A DNA stretch of 64,000 nucleotides from Dactylosporangium sp. AC04546 (GTDB taxonomy: Bacteria > Actinomycetota > Actinomycetes > Mycobacteriales > Micromonosporaceae). The stretch is taken from contig NZ_JAHYSG010000012.1 in assembly GCF_022095675.1 (NCBI RefSeq), forward strand, positions 1-64,000, given 5' to 3'. Of the stretch, positions 7,682-16,523 are shown piece after piece. The notes under the pieces are model-generated. The model had not been told where the DNA came from and did no database searches. It saw only the letters and a program-made list of their open reading frames with translations. Within the stretch, counting starts at the first letter, position 1. Each line of letters begins with the position of its first letter. A program made the position numbers and the translations under genes.

Positions 7682-8581
7682 ATGTTCCGCCTTCGCCGCC
7701 GCCCGGCCATGGAGTGGCCGGCGCTGGACCGGGACCCCGCCTACGACGACCTGGTGGGGCGCGACGCCCGCGACCGGGCCGCGCGGGGCGACTGGCTCGC
7801 CGCGCGGGACGCGCTCGCGGGCGACGACTGGGAGCGGCGCGGGGTGCGGGTCGAGGAGCTCGCGCGGGTCGCGGCCGAGGACCGGGGCTGGCTCGACGCG
7901 TGGCTGGCCGCGACGCCCGGCGACCCGGCGGCGGTGCTCGTCGACGGCGCGGCCAAGGCCCGCCGCACCGAGCCGGGCGCCGAGGAGACGCTGCGGCGGG
8001 CCGCGGCGCTCGCTCCCGACGATCCGTGTCCGTGGGTCGAGCTGCAACGCATGCTGTCCGACCGGGCCTCCGTCGCGGCCGCGCTGCGCGAGGTCAAGCG
8101 GCGCGACCCGCACAGCTACGCGGGGCAGCGGGCGGCGCTGCGGTTCGCCGGGTCCGACCGGGAGCGGTTCGCCGTCGCCCGGCTGGCCGCCGGGACCGCG
8201 CCGTCGGGAGCCGCGGCCTGCGCGCTGCCGGCCGAGGCGCACGTGGAGTTCGCGCGGCGCACGATCCGCGAACCGGGCGCGTGGGACAGGCGGACGCTCA
8301 TCGCGCTGCGGCGGTACTTCGAGCGCGACGACGTTCACGACGAGATCGTCGCCGGCACGACGCGCTGGCGGCAGGGGCGCGGGCCGCGCCTCATCGGGCC
8401 GCGCCACGCCGAGGCGGTCGCGTACTTCTTCGCCGACGACCGGGAGCGGCTGCGGACGGTGATCGAGGAGATCCATCCGTACCTCGGCGACGCCGAGCCC
8501 TGGAACCCGTTCGGCAAGGACCACCGGGGCGACGCTCTCTACGTCGTGGCCCGGAACACGGTGCTGAACTCGCCCGCCTAG
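7682..8581 (+). CDS. Hypothetical protein, helical and TPR-like
   Basis: The product is 299 residues (MFRLRRRPAMEWPALDRDPA onward). It is rich in Ala, Arg, Asp and Glu, with repeated amphipathic helices such as ARGDWLAARDALAGDDWERR and ETLRRAAALAPDDPCPWVEL, so a tetratricopeptide-like solenoid is likely. There is no signal peptide or membrane helix. I do not recognise the family. The ATG at 7682 is preferred; an ATG four codons upstream at 7670 is possible. The strong hairpin just upstream leaves almost no room for a leader. The stop overlaps the stop of the convergent TetR gene by four bases (CTAG). Confidence 0.7.
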   Translation: MFRLRRRPAMEWPALDRDPAYDDLVGRDARDRAARGDWLAARDALAGDDWERRGVRVEELARVAAEDRGWLDAWLAATPGDPAAVLVDGAAKARRTEPGAEETLRRAAALAPDDPCPWVELQRMLSDRASVAAALREVKRRDPHSYAGQRAALRFAGSDRERFAVARLAAGTAPSGAAACALPAEAHVEFARRTIREPGAWDRRTLIALRRYFERDDVHDEIVAGTTRWRQGRGPRLIGPRHAEAVAYFFADDRERLRTVIEEIHPYLGDAEPWNPFGKDHRGDALYVVARNTVLNSPA

Positions 8582-9171
8582 AGCCGCGGGACGGCACCCG
8601 AGAGCACGCTCGCCACGACCCGGGCGACGTCGTCCACCGGCGGCGGGGTGTTGTCGTGGCCCGTGTAATGCAGGTGGCAGGTGCCGATGAGCATGGCCGC
8701 GAGGGTCTGCGTGTCGGCGTCGTCGGACAGCCGGCCCAGCTCGCGCTCCGCGGTGAGGTAGGCGCCGAGCAGCCGGGCCGCGTCCGTCAGCACCGGCACA
8801 CCGGCCGGCCAGGTCTCGCGCAGCCGGGCCCGCAGCTCGTCGCGGGCGATGACCAGCGGCACGAGCGCCACGGCCACCGACTCGAACAGCGCGGTCAGCG
8901 CCGCCGTGAGGTTGCCGGCGACGGTCCCCGTGCCGGCCGCGGCGGGCAGCCCGGCGACGCGTGGGTCCATCCGGGCCACGGCGTCGAGCACGAACTCGGC
9001 GAGGAACGCGTCGAAGTCGGCGAAGTGTCGGTGTAGCACGCCCTTGGCGACGCCCGCCTCCGTGGTCACCGCCCGGCTGGTCAGCGCGGCCGGCCCGTCC
9101 CGCAGCAGGATCCGTTCGGCGGCGGCGAACAGCTGCTGCCGGGCGTCGCGCAGCGCTACTCCGGTGGGCAC
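8578..9171 (-). CDS. TetR-family transcriptional regulator
   Basis: The product is 197 residues. The N-terminal helix-turn-helix (residues ~10-55) reads AAERILLRDGPAALTSRAV, then VAKGVLHRHFADFDAFLAEF, the standard TetR DNA-binding form. The rest is a variable ligand-binding region. The start is GTG 9171; a TAGGCT -10 box ends seven bases before it, so the mRNA is probably leaderless. It diverges from a methyltransferase gene across a 53-bp gap holding two similar palindromes. That layout suggests it represses both itself and the methyltransferase. The inducer is unknown. Confidence 0.92.
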   Translation of the reverse strand: MPTGVALRDARQQLFAAAERILLRDGPAALTSRAVTTEAGVAKGVLHRHFADFDAFLAEFVLDAVARMDPRVAGLPAAAGTGTVAGNLTAALTALFESVAVALVPLVIARDELRARLRETWPAGVPVLTDAARLLGAYLTAERELGRLSDDADTQTLAAMLIGTCHLHYTGHDNTPPPVDDVARVVASVLSGAVPRL

Positions 9172-9187
9172 GAGCGAAAGCCTAGCG

Positions 9188-9234
9188 TTGACAGAGTGGG
9201 CACGTGCCCGTTTAAAGTGGGCGCATGCCCATTC
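9188..9234 (+). promoter_or_regulatory. Leaderless promoter with two TetR-operator-like palindromes
   Basis: TTGACA (9188-9193) and TTTAAA (9211-9216) are separated by 17 bases, and the methyltransferase ATG lies at 9225, only eight bases after the -10. The perfect palindrome GGGCACGTGCCC (9198-9209) fills the spacer. A second copy, GGGCGCATGCCC (9219-9230), covers the expected start of transcription. The two 19-bp boxes (9195-9213, 9216-9234) are 21 bp apart, two helical turns. The first also covers the expected -35 of the TetR gene. Binding by the adjacent TetR protein is inferred. Confidence 0.75.
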
Positions 9235-10001
9235 AACCGCACCGGGCCCGGCAGGTCGCGGAGTCGTTCGGCGTCGACGCCGAGCGCTACGACCGCACCC
9301 GCCCGGCCTATCCGGACGAACTCATCACGAAGCTCGTCGCGACCGAGGTGCTCGACGTCGGCTGCGGCACCGGGACCGCCGCCCGGCAGCTGCGGCGGGC
9401 CGGCTGCGCGGTGCTCGGCGTCGAGCCCGACGAGCGGATGGCCGCCTTCGCCCGGCGCACGGGGGTGGACGTCGAGGTGGCGACGTTCGAGGACTGGGCG
9501 CCGGCCGGCCGGACGTTCGACGCGGTGGTGGCCGGCACCGCCTGGCACTGGATCGACCCCGCTGTCGGCGCGGAAAAGGCGGCCGCGGTGCTGCGGCCCG
9601 GCGGGCGGTTCGCCGCGTTCTGGCACTCGTTCCAGGCCCCGGCGGCCGTCGCCGACGCGTTCGCCGAGGCGTTCCGGGCGGCGGTGCCGGACGCGCCGTT
9701 CGACCCGCGGGGCGCCGCCGCCCAGGGCCCCGACCCGTACCGGCCGATCCTCGACCGGACCGCCGAGGGCCTGCGGGCCACGGGTGCCTTCGGCGAGCCC
9801 GAGGAGTGGCGCTTCGCGTGGGAGCGGACCTACACCCGGGACGAGTGGCTGGACCAGCTGCCCACGTCGGGCGCGCTGACCAGGCTGCCCGCCGAGGCGC
9901 TGACCGGGATCCTGGCGGCCGCCGGCACCGCGATCGACGCGATGGGCGGCGCGTTCACGCTGCCGTACACGACGATCGCGGTGACCGCGACGAGGAGCTG
10001 A
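9225..10001 (+). CDS. Class I SAM-dependent methyltransferase
   Basis: The product is 258 residues. Motif I, VLDVGCGTGTAARQL (residues ~42-56), the acidic VEPDE that follows it and RPGGRFAAFWHSF further on define a Rossmann-type methyltransferase of the UbiE/methyltransferase-11 group, most like the small SAM-dependent enzymes linked to drug or metabolite modification. The substrate cannot be told. It is divergent from a TetR gene with operator-like sites over its promoter, so it is probably induced by a small molecule sensed by that regulator. It ends three bases before the convergent acylase gene. Confidence 0.9.
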   Translation: MPIQPHRARQVAESFGVDAERYDRTRPAYPDELITKLVATEVLDVGCGTGTAARQLRRAGCAVLGVEPDERMAAFARRTGVDVEVATFEDWAPAGRTFDAVVAGTAWHWIDPAVGAEKAAAVLRPGGRFAAFWHSFQAPAAVADAFAEAFRAAVPDAPFDPRGAAAQGPDPYRPILDRTAEGLRATGAFGEPEEWRFAWERTYTRDEWLDQLPTSGALTRLPAEALTGILAAAGTAIDAMGGAFTLPYTTIAVTATRS

Positions 10002-10004
10002 GAG

Positions 10005-12410
10005 TCAGCCCCACACCGCCTTCACGGTGAGGGCCGGATCGGCGCCGATCGACGCCTCGGAGTAGCGGCAGTCGCGCAGCTGCTTGTTCGTGAACATCCT
10101 GGTCTGGTCGGCGAAGAACGGCGACGCCGGGTTCGTCGACTGGCTGTACGTGAGGATGCACTTGGCCGACGGCCCGGACGCGGTGTAGGCCAGCGTGAGC
10201 AGGAAGCTCGTGCCGTAGTTCACCACGTAGCCCTTGTCGGTGAGCTCGCTGCCCGAGGCGAAGGTGCCCGGGTCCATGAACGGCTCCAGGGACGTCCCCG
10301 GCGCCGGCGAGTACTGGGCCATGGTGGCGATGCCGACGAGCTCGGTCGAGCCGGGGACCGGGATCTTCTGGCCGCCCTTCACGGTGTACTGCACCGTGGA
10401 GAGCGGCACGTTGAGCGCGAACCCGGCGGCCCGCACCCGCAGCACCGCGCGGGCCAGGCCCTCCAGCAGCGGGGTCGGCGACGCCGGGGTGCCCCGCGGG
10501 GTGCGGCCCGGGTCGGCCGGGTTGAACGCGACGCCGAACAGCGGGCCGGCGGCGGTGAGCGCGTCGGGGTACTGGCCGAGGACGGCCCCGATCGTCTCGC
10601 GCCACAGGACCGCGCCGCGGCTGGCCGGGTCGAACTTCCGGTCCCAGTTGGCCAGGGCGGTGCAGCCGGCGCTGACGTCGACGGAGACGCCGTCGATGAC
10701 GACCGGGCGGGTGCCCTGGGCCCGGCAGGCGCCGACCGTGTAGCCGGTGAGCTCGGACGCGGTGAGCGAGTCACCGGTCAGGATCGTGGTGCCGAGGGTG
10801 GCCAGGTCGAAGCGGCCGACGCTGCCGATCAGCTTCAGGTTCTGCCGGCTGCGGGCACTGATCGGCGCACCCTCGGCGCCCTGCAGCGGCGAGAACCCGG
10901 TGAGGAACTTGCCGGCGTTGGGCACCCAGTGGCTGTCGTTGGAGTTGAAGACGTAGTCGCGGCGCAGCAGCTGGGGTTGCTGGGTGAACGGTATGAGGCC
11001 CGGCGAGCGGGCGCCCGGCACGGCCACCCAGCCGTTGCGGCTGTCGCTGCCGTTGAGCAGGTGCAGCGGGTTCGACGCCCACTCGGCCAGGGCCGACGTC
11101 GACAGGTTGGGGGTCGGGGACGAGTCGGTGTACCACGCGTTGCCGCTGGAGTCGGTCGCGATCGTGTTCACCCACGGGATGCCCTGGTCGCGGCCGATCG
11201 ACGCCTTGAGCCCGTTGACGTCGGTCGCCTTGGCCATGTTGAGCCAGACCCGCAGGAGCCGGTCGTTGTCGATGTTGGCGTCGCGGTACGTGAACGCGGT
11301 CGTGGCGCTCCAGCCGAGGGACGGGTCGATCGGCGAGAGGTCCAGGACCGGGCCGTAGCGGGTCGACCACATGGTGCGGGTGACGTTCTGGAGGCTGCCG
11401 TCGGGCTGCTTGACCTTGACGGTGACGGTCTTGCCGGTCATCGCCTCGGCGACGCCGTCGACGTAGTAGCGGGTCGGCGCGCCGGGCACCAGGTCGACGG
11501 AGTAGAAGGTGAACCGGGCGCCGTCGGCGACGGTGTGGGTCCAGGCGACCTTGTCGGTGAAGCCGATCTGCACGCCGGGGATGCCGCCGAGGCTGGCGCC
11601 GTAGACGTTGACCACGCCGGGCACGGTGACCTGCGACTCCCAGAACTTGAGCTCGCCCTCCCACGGGAAGTGCGGGTTGCCCACGAGCATGCCCTTGCCG
11701 GTCTGCGAGCGGTCGGCGCCGATGGCCCAGCCGTTGCTCGACAGCGGCTGCGCGCCGGTGATGGTGCGCAGGCCGTCGACGGTGACCGACGGCGCGATGT
11801 CGAGGGCCGCGGCGGCGCTGCCCGGCGGCTCGGCGAGGGCGATCGGGCCGACGAGCCCGTTGCCGCTGGCGAGCAGCGCGATGTCGCGCTGGTAGGCCAG
11901 GACGTCGACGGCGGTGATCGGGCCGATCCACGGCTGGCCGGCGCACCAGCCGGGCACGCGGGCGGCGCCGGTGGCGGCGAGGAACGCGTTGAAGCCGCGC
12001 ACGTAGCCGTTGAGCACGTCGCGCTCCTCGGCGGTCAGCCGGGTCAGCTGCTCCTGGGCCCGGGCCACGACGCCGAGCGACTGGTAGGCGAAGTCGCTGG
12101 CGAGGTTGGCGCCGTCGGGGCCGGGGCCGAGCCAGCGGGACCGCTCGCTGCGGACCTTGACCACCTGGTCGGCGAGGTCGCAGAACCGGTCCTCGGCGTA
12201 GGCCCAGGCCTGGCCGAAGGCGGCGCTGCCGAGGTTGGCGGCGAGGACGTGCGGCACGCCGTGGGCGGTGCGGCGGATGACGGCCGCGTAACCGCTCGAC
12301 GCGGCGGCGGGATCCTCGGCGGACGCGGCGGTCGTGGACGCGACCACGCCCGCCGGGACCAGCACGATCAGGGTCGCTAACAGGCTGAGGACACGGCGAA
12401 AGGGAGACAC
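10005..12410 (-). CDS. Secreted penicillin-acylase-family N-terminal-nucleophile hydrolase (aculeacin/AHL acylase type)
   Basis: The product is 801 residues from GTG 12410, where GGAGGAACC precedes the start; an in-frame ATG at 12488 lacks such a site. A signal peptide covers residues ~1-34 (FRRVLSLLATLIVLVPAGVV, then ASAED). The alpha-chain part has the IRRTAHGVPHVLAAN strand. Autocleavage before Ser225 in SSNGWAIG would release the beta chain with Ser225 as nucleophile; the SGKGMLVGNPH-like region follows as usual. Family members deacylate beta-lactams, echinocandins such as aculeacin, or acyl-homoserine lactones. The exact substrate is not readable, but the layout is closest to the actinomycete aculeacin acylase branch. 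Confidence 0.9.
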   Translation of the reverse strand: MSPFRRVLSLLATLIVLVPAGVVASTTAASAEDPAAASSGYAAVIRRTAHGVPHVLAANLGSAAFGQAWAYAEDRFCDLADQVVKVRSERSRWLGPGPDGANLASDFAYQSLGVVARAQEQLTRLTAEERDVLNGYVRGFNAFLAATGAARVPGWCAGQPWIGPITAVDVLAYQRDIALLASGNGLVGPIALAEPPGSAAAALDIAPSVTVDGLRTITGAQPLSSNGWAIGADRSQTGKGMLVGNPHFPWEGELKFWESQVTVPGVVNVYGASLGGIPGVQIGFTDKVAWTHTVADGARFTFYSVDLVPGAPTRYYVDGVAEAMTGKTVTVKVKQPDGSLQNVTRTMWSTRYGPVLDLSPIDPSLGWSATTAFTYRDANIDNDRLLRVWLNMAKATDVNGLKASIGRDQGIPWVNTIATDSSGNAWYTDSSPTPNLSTSALAEWASNPLHLLNGSDSRNGWVAVPGARSPGLIPFTQQPQLLRRDYVFNSNDSHWVPNAGKFLTGFSPLQGAEGAPISARSRQNLKLIGSVGRFDLATLGTTILTGDSLTASELTGYTVGACRAQGTRPVVIDGVSVDVSAGCTALANWDRKFDPASRGAVLWRETIGAVLGQYPDALTAAGPLFGVAFNPADPGRTPRGTPASPTPLLEGLARAVLRVRAAGFALNVPLSTVQYTVKGGQKIPVPGSTELVGIATMAQYSPAPGTSLEPFMDPGTFASGSELTDKGYVVNYGTSFLLTLAYTASGPSAKCILTYSQSTNPASPFFADQTRMFTNKQLRDCRYSEASIGADPALTVKAVWG

Positions 12411-12453
12411 GGTTCCTCCGGGGATGTCGGTCGGGACCCCGCGACTGTACGCA

Positions 12454-13587
12454 TCAGCGAGAGTACGCAGCGTCACCACTGGTTTCAAGAGTCACACCAG
12501 AAACACAACGGACCGTCGGTGGATCGAATCCGTTGAATCGCGAGGCATAGACGGTGGTGTAGGCACCGGCACAGCCCAGGAGCACCTCGTCGCCGGCCCG
12601 CAGCCCGGCCGACAGCTCGACGTCGAACATGATGGTGTCCTGGCTGTCGCAGGTCGGCCCGGTGAGGTGGAACCGCTCGCGGCGGGCGTCGGCCCGCGAG
12701 TCGGTGACGGGGAAGCGCAGCTCGTTGCCGGTCTCCAGGCTCTCCATCAGGCCGTTGAAGGCGCCGACGTCGAGGTGCGCCCAGCGCCGGCCGTGCCGCA
12801 CGGCGGTGCCGATCACGGTGGCCCGCAGGGTGCCGGCCTCGGCGACGACCGCCCGGCCCGGCTCGATCACGGTCTCCACCGGGTAGGGCAACTCGGCGAG
12901 CCCGATGCCGATCGCGGTGGCGTAGTCCGACAGCGGCGGGAGCTTCTCGGCGCTGTAGCAGGCCGGGAAGCCGCCGCCGAGATTCACCATCTGCAAGAAG
13001 ACGCCTTCCGCGGCCAACTTGTCCATCACGCGCACGACCGCCCGCAGCGGCGCCCGCCAGGCGTGGGCGAGCAGCATCTGCGAGCCGACGTGGAAGGCCA
13101 CCCCGTACGGCCGCAGGCCCCGGTCCCGCGCGGCGAGCAGCAGCGCCGCGGCGGTGTCGGCGTCGACGCCGAACTTGCCCTCGCTCGGCACGCCGCTGCG
13201 GATCTGGTGCGCGGCCAGCCGGACCAGCACGGCCGCGCCGGGCGCGGCCGCGGCGATCTTGTCCAGCTCCTCCTCGCCGTCGAACGCGAACCGCCACACG
13301 CCGGCCGCGTGCGCGGCGGCGATGTGCGCGACCGGTTTGACCGGATTGCTGTACAGCACGTCCGCCGGGTCGGCGCCGACCCGGCGCAGCTCGGCCAGCT
13401 CGGCCGCGCTGGCGATCTCGAAGCGGCAGCCCAGCGACAGCAGGCGGCCGAGGATCTCCGAATGGGGGTTGCACTTCATCGCGTAGTGCACCGTCAGACC
13501 GGGCAATCCCGAGGTCAGCGCCCGGTATGCTTGGGTGACGGCATCGAGATCAATGAGTAGCTCCGGCGTCCGGAGGCGATGGTCCAC
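12454..13587 (-). CDS. Ornithine-decarboxylase-like PLP enzyme (fold type III)
   Basis: The product is 377 residues, shorter than eukaryotic ODC (~460) and typical of bacterial forms. The PLP lysine is K38 in YAMKCN. The glycine-rich phosphate loop is NLGGGFPA, the EPGR motif pairs with it, and the C-terminal Cys313 is in GPTCDSQD. All catalytic motifs of the ornithine/lysine decarboxylase branch are intact. The start GTG 13587 has GGAGGGG before it. It would make putrescine or cadaverine from a basic amino acid. Divergent and nearby genes for GNAT proteins and an APC permease suggest amine or polyamine metabolism; the exact substrate is not determined. Confidence 0.88.
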   Translation of the reverse strand: MDHRLRTPELLIDLDAVTQAYRALTSGLPGLTVHYAMKCNPHSEILGRLLSLGCRFEIASAAELAELRRVGADPADVLYSNPVKPVAHIAAAHAAGVWRFAFDGEEELDKIAAAAPGAAVLVRLAAHQIRSGVPSEGKFGVDADTAAALLLAARDRGLRPYGVAFHVGSQMLLAHAWRAPLRAVVRVMDKLAAEGVFLQMVNLGGGFPACYSAEKLPPLSDYATAIGIGLAELPYPVETVIEPGRAVVAEAGTLRATVIGTAVRHGRRWAHLDVGAFNGLMESLETGNELRFPVTDSRADARRERFHLTGPTCDSQDTIMFDVELSAGLRAGDEVLLGCAGAYTTVYASRFNGFDPPTVRCVSGVTLETSGDAAYSR

Positions 13588-13640
13588 GACCCCTCCACCA
13601 ATGATGTTGACGACACCCTATATTGCGCAGGGTGACTTTT

Positions 13641-13656
13641 GTATTACCGTCAATAC
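13641..13656. promoter_or_regulatory. Possible operator between the decarboxylase and the GNAT gene
   Basis: GTATT-N6-AATAC forms a dyad in the AT-richer gap between two divergent genes. Nothing else supports regulator binding, so confidence is low. Confidence 0.25.
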
Positions 13657-13733
13657 ACCATCGATCGAAAGAAGTTGATCGAGTACACGACAGACCCAGG
13701 CTGCCCTGCCGACGGCGATCGGAGTAGCAGGAC

Positions 13734-14282
13734 ATGAACGTCAAGATTGTCGATCTAGTGCAAGGCGATCTCCGCGAAGAGGCGTGGACGCTGTACTCGG
13801 AAGCATTCAAGGATCTCAACGCCCTCGCGGTGCAGCGACACCTCATGTACCGCAACGAGTTCGACGAGGTCATGGGTGACCCGCGGATCCAGAAGTACCT
13901 CTGCCTCGACCTCGACGACGCGCTCCGGGGCCTGTCCATCTACACCAACCAGCTCGACGCGGTCCCCTTGATCTCCCCGCAGTACTTCGAGCGCCGCTGG
14001 CCGGCCCACTACGCCGAACAGCGGATCTGGTACTGCGGGTTCGTCGCCACCCAGCAGGACGGCCGGGCGGCGACGGCGTTCGGCGAGCTGGTCTCGGCGA
14101 TGTACTTCACCGCGGCGGGACAGAACGGCCTCATCGCGCTGGACTTCTGCAACCGCACCGACGAGGTCCGGCACATGTCCCGCGTGGTGCGGCTCATGCT
14201 CCACCGGCTGTCCGGCGACGTCCGCGCCGAACGCATCGACGAGCAGCAGTACTGGCTCTACGACTTCCCCTCAGCCGCGTAG
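13734..14282 (+). CDS. GNAT-like N-acyltransferase, divergent from the decarboxylase
   Basis: The product is 182 residues (MNVKIVDLVQGDLREEAWTL onward). The order of strands and helices fits a GNAT-like acyltransferase: an N-terminal LYSEAFKDLN helix, IWYCGFVATQQDGRAATAFG as the central strand region, then a C-terminal strand YWLYDFP. The classic Q/RxxGxG/A acetyl-CoA loop is not clear, so assignment is tentative. Being divergent from an ornithine-decarboxylase-like gene, it might acylate the amine product. GTAGCAGG before the ATG at 13734 is a weak ribosome site. Confidence 0.55.
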   Translation: MNVKIVDLVQGDLREEAWTLYSEAFKDLNALAVQRHLMYRNEFDEVMGDPRIQKYLCLDLDDALRGLSIYTNQLDAVPLISPQYFERRWPAHYAEQRIWYCGFVATQQDGRAATAFGELVSAMYFTAAGQNGLIALDFCNRTDEVRHMSRVVRLMLHRLSGDVRAERIDEQQYWLYDFPSAA

Positions 14283-14287
14283 CGGCC

Positions 14288-14902
14288 TCAGCGGTACGGC
14301 TCCCGCCACATCGGCCAGACGGGCGGACCGTCCGGCAGCATGATCGGCGCCCGGCTCACGTAGCCGTGGCGCAGGTACAGCTCGCGGTTGCGCGGGTCGT
14401 TCGACTCCAGGTAGGCCGGCAGGCCCGCGCGATCGAGGCGCGCATGGTGGCGCGCGAGCATCGAGCTGCCGATGCCGAGGTTCTGCCGGTCGGGCCGCAC
14501 CGCGAGGAACGCGAGATAGTGGTGCGGCACGACCGGGTGGTGCGCCTCGAACGCCGCGTCGAGCTCGCACGCCCGGTCGAAGGCCGCGCCCGCGACCTCC
14601 TTGAGCCGCCGGTCGTAGTCGTACGGCGGCGGGATCATCCGGGTGAGCGGGAACCACAGGGCGACGCCCGAGAGCTGCCCGTCGATCGGGTCGACGGTGG
14701 CGTAGACCTCGCCGAAGCGCACCGCGTGCTCGGCGAAGATGGCGAAGTAGTCGGGGCTGCACGCGCGGCGCACGCTCGCGTCGGGCATGAGCCAGCGGGC
14801 GACCGCCCCGTCGCTCATGGCCGCGGCGAGCACGGCCGTGATCTCGTCGGTGTCCACCGGATCGATGTCGCGGACCACGACGTCCTGGATGGCGTGCGTC
14901 AT
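14288..14902 (-). CDS. GNAT family N-acetyltransferase
   Basis: The product is 204 residues from ATG 14902, where AGAGAGGA lies eight bases upstream. The acetyl-CoA-binding segment is HHYLAFLAVRPDRQNLGIGS (V-R-P-x-R-Q-N-x-G-I-G-S), a standard GNAT motif A, followed by ARHHARLDRAGLPAYLESND and the terminal YLRHGY strand. It probably acetylates a small amine, but the substrate is unknown. It lies 32 bases downstream of the APC permease on the same strand and is likely co-transcribed with it. It is convergent with the other GNAT-like gene. Confidence 0.85.
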   Translation of the reverse strand: MTHAIQDVVVRDIDPVDTDEITAVLAAAMSDGAVARWLMPDASVRRACSPDYFAIFAEHAVRFGEVYATVDPIDGQLSGVALWFPLTRMIPPPYDYDRRLKEVAGAAFDRACELDAAFEAHHPVVPHHYLAFLAVRPDRQNLGIGSSMLARHHARLDRAGLPAYLESNDPRNRELYLRHGYVSRAPIMLPDGPPVWPMWREPYR

Positions 14903-14934
14903 GAGCATCCTCTCTTTGACGGACGGGGACGGTC

Positions 14935-16464
14935 TCAGGCGTGGTGGGCCACGTTGGCGCTGAGCGCCGTCGAGTGGGCAGCGCGCTGGACCGGGATGTC
15001 GGCCACGATCCGGCCCTCCGCACCGCGTCCGATGCCGGCGTAGTCCATCGGCCGGAGGCCCCGCATGATCACGCCCCAGCCGAGGCCGAACAGGGCGAAG
15101 ATGGCGTACGCGGTCGGGAAGATCCAGCGGAAGGGCGACTCGGGGCCGACCTGCAGCAGGTCGCCGAGGCCGATCACGGTGGCCGCGAGCACGACACTGA
15201 GCAGGAGGAAGGCGAGCAGCGGGGCGATCTGGGCGCGCCACACGTTCTCCCGGCGCCGGTGGCGCAGGAAGAACGCGATGACCGCCGCGGACGCGCCCCA
15301 CATCAGGATGAGCACGCCGAGCCCGCCGACCACGGTGCCCCACGCGAACAGGTAGAGCTCCGGGTCCGTGCCGGTGACGAAGTACACCACCAGCACAGCG
15401 ACCGCGAGCAGGCTCTGGGTGATCGAGCCGAGCAGCGGCGCGCCCGTGCGCGGGTGGGCGTAGCCCCACGGGCGGGGCAGCACCCGCTCGCGGCCGAGGG
15501 CGAACTGGTAGCGGGCCACGGCCGCGTGGAACGCGAGCATCGCGGCAAAGACGCTGGTGAGGAACAGCACGTAGCCGATGCTGACGAGCACCTCGGGCAC
15601 GTGCGCGCCGACGAGGTTGAAGACCAGGTTGGTCTTCTGGTCCTGGGCGGCCTGCACGATCCGGCCCGGCCCGGCCCCGACCGACATCGCCCACGCCGAG
15701 ACGCCGCACAGCAGGCCGGGCAGCAGCACCGCCCAGTGCGTCGCCCGGGCGATCGTGCGCTTCGGGTCCTTGGCCTCCTCGGAGAGCACGACGGTCGCCT
15801 CGAAGCCGACGAAGCCCGCGATGGCCAGCACGAGCATCGCCACCACCTCCGTACTCAGCAGCTGCTGCGGCGCCAGGCTCTCGAAGGCCACCTTGCCCTC
15901 GCCCGGGTTGGCGATCATCACGGCGTCGTAGATGAGCACGATGGTGATCTCCGCGGTGAGCAGCACCGCGAGGACCTTGCCGGACATGTCGACCCAGAGC
16001 ATGCCGAGCACGGCGACCAGGAACCAGCCGACGAGCGCGCAGACGAACCAGCTCGCCTTCACGCCGAACTCGGCGAGGATGCCCGAGGCGACCACGCCGA
16101 ACAGCCCGAGCAGGCCGATCTGCATCGCCGCGTAGGCCGGCAGCGCGACGAACGCCGCGGACACGCCGGTGACCCGGCCGAGCCCGTGGCTGATGTACGA
16201 GTAGAAGGCCCCGGAGTTGACGATGTGCCGGCTCATGGCGACGAACCCGACCGTGAAGACGGACAGGATCAGCGCCGCCACGAAGTACACCAGCGGCACG
16301 GCCGTGTTGCCGACGACCGAGTAGATCGTCGAGATGGCGCCGAGGATCACCGTCAGCGGCGCCGCTCCCGCGACGCCGAAGAACACCACCGATGGCACGC
16401 CCAGCCGGTTGCGGGCGAGCCCCCGGGCCACGATGTCGGGCCCGGTCGTCGGGGTACGAGCCAT
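14935..16464 (-). CDS. APC-superfamily amino acid/amine permease
   Basis: The product is 509 residues with about twelve hydrophobic segments. The first ones (SVVFFGVAGAAPLTVILGAI and VPLVYFVAALILSVFTVGFV) are typical of the amino acid-polyamine-organocation superfamily. A conserved VGFEATVVLSEEAKDPKRTI loop after helix 6 is characteristic of APC permeases. The start ATG 16464 has AAGAGGAGA upstream. It probably imports an amino acid or amine across the cytoplasmic membrane. The neighbouring decarboxylase and acetyltransferases suggest basic amino acids or polyamines as substrate, but that is inference. Confidence 0.88.
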   Translation of the reverse strand: MARTPTTGPDIVARGLARNRLGVPSVVFFGVAGAAPLTVILGAISTIYSVVGNTAVPLVYFVAALILSVFTVGFVAMSRHIVNSGAFYSYISHGLGRVTGVSAAFVALPAYAAMQIGLLGLFGVVASGILAEFGVKASWFVCALVGWFLVAVLGMLWVDMSGKVLAVLLTAEITIVLIYDAVMIANPGEGKVAFESLAPQQLLSTEVVAMLVLAIAGFVGFEATVVLSEEAKDPKRTIARATHWAVLLPGLLCGVSAWAMSVGAGPGRIVQAAQDQKTNLVFNLVGAHVPEVLVSIGYVLFLTSVFAAMLAFHAAVARYQFALGRERVLPRPWGYAHPRTGAPLLGSITQSLLAVAVLVVYFVTGTDPELYLFAWGTVVGGLGVLILMWGASAAVIAFFLRHRRRENVWRAQIAPLLAFLLLSVVLAATVIGLGDLLQVGPESPFRWIFPTAYAIFALFGLGWGVIMRGLRPMDYAGIGRGAEGRIVADIPVQRAAHSTALSANVAHHA

Positions 16465-16523
16465 GTTCGGTCTCCTCTTGCTGGAGTCGCCGCGCCGGAG
16501 GTGGTGACGGCCCACCGTCGCCG

